This document shows, in pieces, positions 58,508 through 64,000 of a DNA stretch of 64,000 nt (the first letter of the stretch is position 1; each line of letters starts with the position of its first letter). A model generated the notes under the pieces. The model ran no database searches. It saw nothing but the letters and a program-made list of their open reading frames with translations, and was not told the DNA's origin. This stretch comes from Sulfuricurvum kujiense DSM 16994 (GTDB lineage: Bacteria; Campylobacterota; Campylobacteria; Campylobacterales; Sulfurimonadaceae). The stretch is taken from positions 620,001 to 684,000 of the forward strand of contig NC_014762.1 of assembly GCF_000183725.1 (NCBI RefSeq). The letters run 5' to 3'. The translations under genes and the position numbers were made by a program.

Positions 58508-59439
58508 GGTAACTCCCAAAATAGAATTTTATTTTCATCGGCACACGAGACGAACCGTTTTTCATCAAGAAATAAAATCCGGTTCAGAGTCGCAGTATGC
58601 CCTTTCGCCGTAGCGATTTTTTGCCGTTTGATCGTATCATACACGGTAATCAGGTTTTCTTCATCCATAGACGCCGCCATACGCTCCGCTTTGGGAGAAA
58701 GTGCCGCCGCATAGATTAAAAATATTCCATCATATCGAGTATACTTTTTTCCATCAAGGGTATAAAGGATGGCGCGGCGATCTTGTCCGGCTGTGATTAT
58801 ACGGCTGTTTTGGAGATCGAGTTTGTAGATGTTATCGACATTGCCGCCTCTGATAGTGCGTTTGATTTCCATAGCATCGGTATCGATCAGTGAAATCACT
58901 CCCGCCTCACCTCCGATAACGGCTATTTTTTGAGTGCGTGAGAGCGACATGTCACTCAGCGGAGAAGTGCCGCCGCTAAGGGTTTTGAGCACTTTATTGG
59001 TAGGAATATCGAAAAAAACCACTTCATTGCTGAGGAGTGCAAGGATGACCCGTGTTTGTGTGACAAATCCGATTTTTTTGACTACTGTTTTCGTCGAAAA
59101 AGATGTTTTAACCAGTTTTCCTTCCCTGAAGAGATAAAGGCATCCGTCTTCGCCTGCGAGAAGTAATGTTTTCCCATCGGGGGCGACATCGATGCTCAAT
59201 ATCTTCTGTGCCCCTTTCTCCCCCCATGAATCGATGATAGGCGGTAATAGAATTTTTGAGAGAATTTTACCTTTGGTATTGATGTGCAGGACTTCACCGT
59301 CGGCGGTTCCTGCCCAAATACTTTTGCCGTCGAATACAAAATCAAGAACAGGCGATGAAACAGTGATTGAGCGTTTAGGGGTAATCACGGCTCCCCAGCT
59401 ACTCAAAACCAATAAGATGGCAAGGAGTAAGTATTTCAT
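58504..59439 (-). CDS. napL: NapL, WD40-like periplasmic accessory protein of the nap operon
   Basis: The 311-residue protein has a signal peptide (MKYLLLAILLVLSSWGA) and repeated beta-propeller-type units, for example KILSIDVAPDGKTLLLAGEDGCLYLF and the C-terminal ATLNRILFLDEKRFVSCADENKILFWEL. NapL is found in the nap operons of Campylobacterota, between napF and napD. Its exact role is not known to me beyond an effect on nitrate reduction. Overlap with napF (four bases) and napD supports co-translation. Confidence 0.88.
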   Translation of the reverse strand: MKYLLLAILLVLSSWGAVITPKRSITVSSPVLDFVFDGKSIWAGTADGEVLHINTKGKILSKILLPPIIDSWGEKGAQKILSIDVAPDGKTLLLAGEDGCLYLFREGKLVKTSFSTKTVVKKIGFVTQTRVILALLSNEVVFFDIPTNKVLKTLSGGTSPLSDMSLSRTQKIAVIGGEAGVISLIDTDAMEIKRTIRGGNVDNIYKLDLQNSRIITAGQDRRAILYTLDGKKYTRYDGIFLIYAAALSPKAERMAASMDEENLITVYDTIKRQKIATAKGHTATLNRILFLDEKRFVSCADENKILFWELP

Positions 59440-59939
59440 CCGTTTTCTTTAGCGGGGTGTACACTGATCGAATAGGCGGGGCACACCCCGATACAAAATC
59501 CGCATGCGGTACATGCACTGGAATCGATTTCAGGATTCCATAGCCCTGTAAATTGTATCGCCTTATCGTTACACACATCGGCACAGCTGCGACAGATTGT
59601 TTTGTTCCATGCCAAACAGGTCAAAATACCGATTTCGATCTCAGCTTTTATGACCGTTACCGGCTCCGCAACAAAACAATCGTTTTCACAAGCGCGTTGA
59701 CATTCACTACAAAACGTACACCCGCGGCGTGAAAAGTCGAGATAGGGAGCGGCAGAGCCTTCCCGAACGACGATGTTTTCTTCACATATATTTTTACATG
59801 CGGATGTTACGCAGGTTAAACAGTGTTCACTATTTTGAGGAATAAACCCGGGCAAGAGAGGATGAAAAGCTTCTCTCTCATCCGTCTTTCCGGTGGCTAA
59901 CGATGCCAATGAAGCAAAAAAACCGCGGCGTGAATCCAT
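59436..59939 (-). CDS. napF: NapF, cytoplasmic ferredoxin of the nap operon
   Basis: The start chosen is the ATG at 59939, giving 167 residues (MDSRRGFFASLASLA); a GTG one codon earlier is possible. Four cysteine clusters are present, with CTFCSECQRAC, CRSCADVC and CTACGFCIGVCP as clear ones; the first (CLTCVTSACKNIC) is less regular. NapF is thought to help mature NapA in the cytoplasm. The RR at its N-terminus recalls a Tat motif, but there is no hydrophobic segment, as in other NapF proteins. Confidence 0.92.
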   Translation of the reverse strand: MDSRRGFFASLASLATGKTDEREAFHPLLPGFIPQNSEHCLTCVTSACKNICEENIVVREGSAAPYLDFSRRGCTFCSECQRACENDCFVAEPVTVIKAEIEIGILTCLAWNKTICRSCADVCNDKAIQFTGLWNPEIDSSACTACGFCIGVCPAYSISVHPAKENG

Positions 59940-60523
59940 CACTCTTCCAATAAATCTTTATCGAGATCGAAAGAACCCGATTTGTCTTCCAGAACACCTT
60001 CTCGAAGCGTTTGAATCAAGTTGGTCTTGTATTCCCCGCCGATTTTTTTACGATAAGCACCTTTGAATCGGTTCATGACCGCCGGATCGAGTTCGGCCTG
60101 CGGTGCGTGGCACTGCGTACAGTTCCATCGTCCCTGATACAGTTCCCCTTTGAGGTCTTTCATATTCCGAAGGTTGGTCATATGCGTTTTCGGAATGGCA
60201 ATCGCCCCTACACTTGAGGCTACATCGGGCATATGGCAGGAGATGCAGCTGTTCTCCTCTTGGGTAATAATCGGTAATTCGTTAATATCGTGGGGAATCA
60301 TCGGAGGACAGTTGTCATACGCCCTCGGGATCCTTTTGTTTCCCGCACCCGGTGCCGTCCCTTTATAGACATAAGGTTTTTCCTTTAAGCCGCTGTCGGC
60401 CTCTACGCTCACTTTGCAAAGGCCGAGTGACTCATCCGAAATAAGAGCTTCTTTGGATGCACCCATTACCCATGTTGTTCCCAACACCAATGCCGTTACG
60501 ACACCTATCACTTTGCGTTTCAT
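59939..60523 (-). CDS. napB: NapB, dihaem cytochrome subunit of periplasmic nitrate reductase
   Basis: AGGAG eight bases before the ATG at 60523 sets the start (194 residues). A Sec signal peptide (MKRKVIGVVTALVLGTTWVMGA) is followed by the NapB pattern: IPRAYDNCPPMIPHDI and two haem sites, CISCHMP and CTQCHAPQ. NapB passes electrons to NapA in the periplasm. The gap before it (60524-60608) contains a repeat-like element. An in-frame upstream extension encoded by that element is not part of the protein. Confidence 0.95.
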   Translation of the reverse strand: MKRKVIGVVTALVLGTTWVMGASKEALISDESLGLCKVSVEADSGLKEKPYVYKGTAPGAGNKRIPRAYDNCPPMIPHDINELPIITQEENSCISCHMPDVASSVGAIAIPKTHMTNLRNMKDLKGELYQGRWNCTQCHAPQAELDPAVMNRFKGAYRKKIGGEYKTNLIQTLREGVLEDKSGSFDLDKDLLEE

Positions 60524-60550
60524 GTGGTTACTCCTATACATTTGTTTTGA

Positions 60551-60600
60551 ACGCCTAAGGAACACGTCCCTAAAGGCTTCGCTAGCCGCTATGGCACTAA
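60551..60600. repeat. intergenic element copy 3, between napH and napB
   Basis: GCCT-A-AGG (60553-60560) can pair with CCT-AA-AGGC (60569-60577) and is followed by GGCTTCGCTAGCCGCTATGG. That layout is the same as in the copies at 36118-36157 and 53691-53750: an inverted repeat, then GGCT(A/T)CG(C/T)TA(A/G)C. The similarity is short, so membership in the family is tentative. Confidence 0.4.
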
Positions 60601-60608
60601 AGTTTGCC

Positions 60609-61433
60609 TCAGAGTGAGGCAGATTTTTTTTGATTCAAAAAGCGAATATCAAAGTGCAAAGCGTCACTCTCGCACACTTCGATACAGCGGGCGCAATTGC
60701 TGCACTCACCCATCGTGACAAATTCGCTCCGTTTTCCGATCATATGCAAAACCGGTTTTTCAGGACAAATTTCCGTACATTTCATGCACACCGTACATTT
60801 TTCCTGATTGTGTTTCACTCGGATCAGACTGAATCGTCCGATAAGCGAATAAAATCCTCCCAGCGGGCACAGATGACCGCAAAAACCGTTTTTAGCTCCG
60901 AAGAGATCGAAGAGAAAAACGCCCGCAATGACTGCTCCGCCGAACCCGATCCCGAAAATGAGTCCCCGGTTCAGGATACCGATCGGACTGACAAATTCGA
61001 ATGCGGCAACGCCGAAAATCGCCGAGAGGACGATACTAAGGGCCAAAATCCAGTAACGGAGATGACGACTGAGCACATAACGGTACTCTACTTCGTTTAT
61101 CCGCAAAAGACGGCGAAGTCCGTTGGCCGCATCGGTAATCATGTTCACTGGACAAACCCAGCTGCAAAACGCCCGTCCCCCGATAAGGGCATAGAAGAGG
61201 GTAATAATACCCGCCCCGATGAGGAGATCAAGCCCTAACAGCGCCCCCGCTGCAGACATTTGCACGACGGCAAACGGATCGGACAGCGGGAGTGTCTCAA
61301 AAAGAAGCGAACTTCCGAGGTTCCCTTGGAGTATTTTCCATCCCCACACATTGGCAGCGAAATAGAGAAAAATCATCCCTATTTGACTCAAACGGCGAAG
61401 AATTAAAAATCGGTGTTTGAACAGCCATGTCAT
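60609..61433 (-). CDS. napH: NapH, membrane quinol-oxidising ferredoxin
   Basis: The 274-residue protein has four membrane helices, the two CxxxCP motifs typical of NapH on the helices (FCSWVCPVNM and FCGHLCPLGG), and two C-terminal [4Fe-4S] sites (CTVCMKCTEICP and CSNCARCIEVC). With NapG it oxidises menaquinol and feeds NapB-NapA, replacing NapC in Campylobacterota. The start overlaps the napG stop by one base (TGATG). Confidence 0.94.
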   Translation of the reverse strand: MTWLFKHRFLILRRLSQIGMIFLYFAANVWGWKILQGNLGSSLLFETLPLSDPFAVVQMSAAGALLGLDLLIGAGIITLFYALIGGRAFCSWVCPVNMITDAANGLRRLLRINEVEYRYVLSRHLRYWILALSIVLSAIFGVAAFEFVSPIGILNRGLIFGIGFGGAVIAGVFLFDLFGAKNGFCGHLCPLGGFYSLIGRFSLIRVKHNQEKCTVCMKCTEICPEKPVLHMIGKRSEFVTMGECSNCARCIEVCESDALHFDIRFLNQKKSASL

Positions 61434-62245
61434 CAGAACTCCTCACTGTTGAGATAATCGATCGGTTTTTGCGAACTCTTCGGGGTTAGCGTCGTCTCAC
61501 CGCCCCCTTTTTGATCTTTTAGGCGGTTCTCGTCCTGTGCGTCCCACCCTTTGATGTAGTTGCTGCCGGCTCTCCCTTTCGCAACAGCAAGCGGCAGAAC
61601 AAAGATAGAGGCTTTGTCGGTCACGCACGCTTTTTCGCACATGCCGCACCCCGTACAGACATCGCCGATGACGCGCGGAGCCATAAAGGCGTGTTTGCCC
61701 GTCCGATCATTTCGGCTGGCATCGATCACGATCGCTTCATTGATGAGGGGACATGCACGGTAACAGGCATCGCACTGGATACCCCAAAACGCGATGCATT
61801 GATCCGCATCAATGACGGCAATCCCCATTGCGGCCAGAGTGATGTCAAGCTCTTTGTCCCCATTTTTTGTTATTGTACTAACGAACGATTCATCCAATGC
61901 ACCGCTTGGACACACTGGAACACAGGGAATATCTTTGCACATATGGCACGGTATTTCGCGCGCTCTAAAATAGGGTGTTCCGATCGGAATATTATCACCT
62001 GCGCGGGCAAGCTTGAGGGTATCGAAGGGACACGCCTCGACACACAGCCCGCACCGTATGCAGTGGGATAAAAAATCCTCTTCCTTCAGTGCCGCCGGCG
62101 GCCGTAATACAAGCGATGCGGCACTGGCCTCATCGATATAGGCACTCCACGTCAATGCACCAAGCGTCGCCAGTCCGATCCCCTGAAGGGTCTGGAGCAA
62201 AAAGCGGCGACGTTCGTTTAACGGAGGGAGTTTATCTTTTGCCAT
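61433..62245 (-). CDS. napG: NapG, Tat-exported ferredoxin partner of NapH
   Basis: The 270-residue protein has a Tat-like leader (ERRRFLLQTLQGIGLATLG) and four [4Fe-4S] motifs, for example CIRCGLCVEACP, CHMCKDIPCVPVCP, CDACYRACP and CTGCGMCEKAC. It faces the periplasm and works with NapH. It starts three bases after the napA stop, as expected for napAGH. Confidence 0.94.
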   Translation of the reverse strand: MAKDKLPPLNERRRFLLQTLQGIGLATLGALTWSAYIDEASAASLVLRPPAALKEEDFLSHCIRCGLCVEACPFDTLKLARAGDNIPIGTPYFRAREIPCHMCKDIPCVPVCPSGALDESFVSTITKNGDKELDITLAAMGIAVIDADQCIAFWGIQCDACYRACPLINEAIVIDASRNDRTGKHAFMAPRVIGDVCTGCGMCEKACVTDKASIFVLPLAVAKGRAGSNYIKGWDAQDENRLKDQKGGGETTLTPKSSQKPIDYLNSEEF

Positions 62246-62247
62246 GA

Positions 62248-63999
62248 TTACGCCTTATAGACCTTGACCGCGCATTTTTTGAAATCGGTCTGTTTGCTGA
62301 TCGGGCACGTTGCATCTAAGCACACTTTGTTGATGAATACTTTTTCATCAAACCACGGTACATAGACCAAGCTTTTCGGCGGGCGGTTTCGCCCCCGTGT
62401 CTCTACCCGCGCTTTTACTTTTCCGCGTCGGCTCTCAACCCATACGAGCTGACCGTCTTTTACCTCCATATCTTTTGCCGTATCGGGGTGCATGTAACAG
62501 AGTGCTTCGGGAACGGCGCGATAGAGTTCGGGAACCCGCATCGTCATTGTCCCCGAATGCCAGTGTTCTAACACACGTCCGGTACAGAGCCATAACGGAT
62601 ACTCTTTACTCGGTATTTCCGGAGGATCCATATACGGGTGGATGAAAATTTTTGCTTTGTTGTGCAGATCGATTTTCGGTTTGGTAAGATCCGGACCCTC
62701 TAGTCCCCCTTGCGGGATCACTTTGGAAAATTCTCCGTAGAAAGCGAAATCACGTCCTGTTTTTTTCGCATACGGATCGTATTTCGCATTGAAACGCCAT
62801 TGGGTTTCTTTGCCGTTGACGACCGGCCATTTCAAACCGCGTACACGATGATAGGTATCGAAATCGGCCAAATCGTGTCCGTGTCCGAGGCCGAATTTAC
62901 GGTACTCTTCCCAGATATATTTGTGGACGAAAAAGCCGTACCCTTTGAATGGCTTGCCGTCGCTTCCGAGGACGTTGCGTTTGTCGCCGCCCGATTCGGT
63001 GTTGTAAAACCCTTTTCCGATCGGATCGGGCCATTTGTAGCTGCGTGCCTCCGTATTGGCAAACAAGACCTCAAAGAGGGTATCGGTCGGTTTGTATCCC
63101 ATCGCTTTGGCGTGATCCAAAACATCGGGGAGTTCGGTGCCGTTAGGGAGTTTCCACCCTTTCCACACCTCAGCGAGGGTAAAGCGTTTGGAAAACTCCA
63201 TCGTTTGCCATAAATCTCCCATCGCTTGACCGACCGGAGTGACCTGCTGACGCCATTGCTGGGTTCGGCGCTCGGCATTGCCGTATCCGCCCCATTTTTC
63301 GTAGATCATCGCACTCGGCAGGATCAAGTCGCCCACTTTCGCGCTGATTCCCGGATAGGCATCGGAGACGACGATGAAGTTATCCATCTCGCGCGCCGCT
63401 TTGATCCAGTGGTTTGCGTTTGCCGTATCCTGCCACGGATTGTTGACCTGAACCCATGCCCATTTTATTTTGCCGTCTTCGAGATCACGCATGATCTGGA
63501 CAAAATGGCTTCCGGGGACACCGTTGAGCGTACCCTCAGGAAGTTTCCAGATTTTTTCCGTCACGTCACGGTGTTTCGGATTGGCAACGACCATGTCGGC
63601 CGGGAGACGGTGGCTGAACGTCCCCACCTCACGCGCCGTACCGCAGGCTGAGGGTTGACCTGTGAGGGAAAACGCACCTGAACCCGGTTTGGATTGTTTG
63701 CCCAGAAGCATATGGACCATGTAGGATTGGGAATTTACCCAGGTACCTCGGGTGTGCTGATTCATCCCCATTGTCCAGAAACTGACCACTTTACGATTTT
63801 TTTCGATGTAAAGATCGGCGAGGGCTTTGAGCTTCTTTTTAAAGGTTTCGATATCTTCGTCAGGGTTCCCTTTAGCAACCGATGCGACATAATCGAGGGT
63901 GTAGGGGGCGAGTCCCCGCTTGAACTCTTCGAAACTGATAACCCAGTTCTCGCCTGCTGTGGCGTTGTGGGTCATTTTCATCGTTTCACCCGTTTGGTA
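62248..63999 (-). CDS. napA: NapA, catalytic subunit of periplasmic nitrate reductase (5' part outside window)
   Basis: The frame is open to the right edge, so the Tat signal, the N-terminal [4Fe-4S] site and the Mo-ligand Cys lie outside the window. The 583 visible residues contain NapA-specific blocks: [51 protein letters not shown] and the C-terminal [17 protein letters not shown] and [15 protein letters not shown]. NapA reduces nitrate to nitrite at a Mo-bis-MGD centre in the periplasm. The window holds the operon napAGHBFLD in the arrangement typical of Campylobacterota. Confidence 0.96.
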   Translation of the reverse strand, partial: YQTGETMKMTHNATAGENWVISFEEFKRGLAPYTLDYVASVAKGNPDEDIETFKKKLKALADLYIEKNRKVVSFWTMGMNQHTRGTWVNSQSYMVHMLLGKQSKPGSGAFSLTGQPSACGTAREVGTFSHRLPADMVVANPKHRDVTEKIWKLPEGTLNGVPGSHFVQIMRDLEDGKIKWAWVQVNNPWQDTANANHWIKAAREMDNFIVVSDAYPGISAKVGDLILPSAMIYEKWGGYGNAERRTQQWRQQVTPVGQAMGDLWQTMEFSKRFTLAEVWKGWKLPNGTELPDVLDHAKAMGYKPTDTLFEVLFANTEARSYKWPDPIGKGFYNTESGGDKRNVLGSDGKPFKGYGFFVHKYIWEEYRKFGLGHGHDLADFDTYHRVRGLKWPVVNGKETQWRFNAKYDPYAKKTGRDFAFYGEFSKVIPQGGLEGPDLTKPKIDLHNKAKIFIHPYMDPPEIPSKEYPLWLCTGRVLEHWHSGTMTMRVPELYRAVPEALCYMHPDTAKDMEVKDGQLVWVESRRGKVKARVETRGRNRPPKSLVYVPWFDEKVFINKVCLDATCPISKQTDFKKCAVKVYKA

Positions 64000-64000
64000 T

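Noticed and set aside
60630-61238. 202-codon open frame on the plus strand
   Set aside because: It is antisense to napH, whose Cys motifs and membrane helices are clear.

Overview
The window reads as a chromosomal segment of a chemolithoautotrophic member of the Campylobacterota (formerly Epsilonproteobacteria), most likely close to Sulfuricurvum or Sulfurimonas. This is inferred from gene content, not from a database match. Diagnostic items are the periplasmic nitrate reductase operon in the order napAGHBFLD, the two-subunit ATP-citrate lyase of the reductive TCA cycle (aclBA), the fused ispDF, the futalosine-pathway gene mqnE, ATP sulfurylase, and many GGDEF proteins. No phage, insertion sequence or CRISPR array was seen.

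Layout. 1-6.7 kb: a Tat-exported molybdopterin oxidoreductase with an NrfD-type membrane subunit (cut by the left edge), a TorD-like chaperone, a Cys-rich polyferredoxin, a shikimate-dehydrogenase-like protein that has lost its catalytic residues, and a small unknown protein. 6.7-10.4 kb: two tandem Cache-PAS-GGDEF diguanylate cyclases. 10.4-13.9 kb (minus): kup, a short KdpD-like kinase and kdpE. 14-17.7 kb (minus): pgpA, sat, a degenerate NtrC-like regulator and ispDF. 17.9-20.5 kb: thiC and mrp. 20.6-24.4 kb: two convergent paralogous GGDEF proteins with a CxxCH haem motif. 24.5-28.9 kb (minus): glnD-glmS. 29-32.9 kb: a GGDEF protein, mqnE, pabA/trpG and a membrane protein. 33-36.1 kb: aclBA. 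36.3-42.4 kb: an orphan pseudopilin and a complete rRNA operon (16S-tRNAIle-tRNAAla-23S-5S) with a consensus promoter and long processing stems. 42.5-49.1 kb: a GNAT protein, a Deg-type protease, rpsF-ssb-rpsR, rnr-holA and a small unknown protein. 49.2-58.2 kb: a degenerate GGDEF protein, a GreB-like factor, an exported small heat-shock protein, purL, murA, another diguanylate cyclase, an unknown protein and an exonuclease. 58.2-64 kb (minus): the nap operon, with napA cut by the right edge.

Together the genes point to CO2 fixation by the reductive TCA cycle, respiration of nitrate through NapA fed by NapGH, a second molybdoenzyme linked to the quinone pool through NrfD (probably acting on a sulfur compound), menaquinone made by the futalosine route, and heavy use of cyclic-di-GMP signalling: seven GGDEF proteins and no EAL or HD-GYP protein here.

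The least explained items are the AroE-like pseudoenzyme in the molybdoenzyme operon, the NtrC-like regulator that has lost its phosphoacceptor and its ATPase motifs, the paired haem/Cys-cluster GGDEF sensors, the kup leader inverted repeat, and a small intergenic element seen three times.
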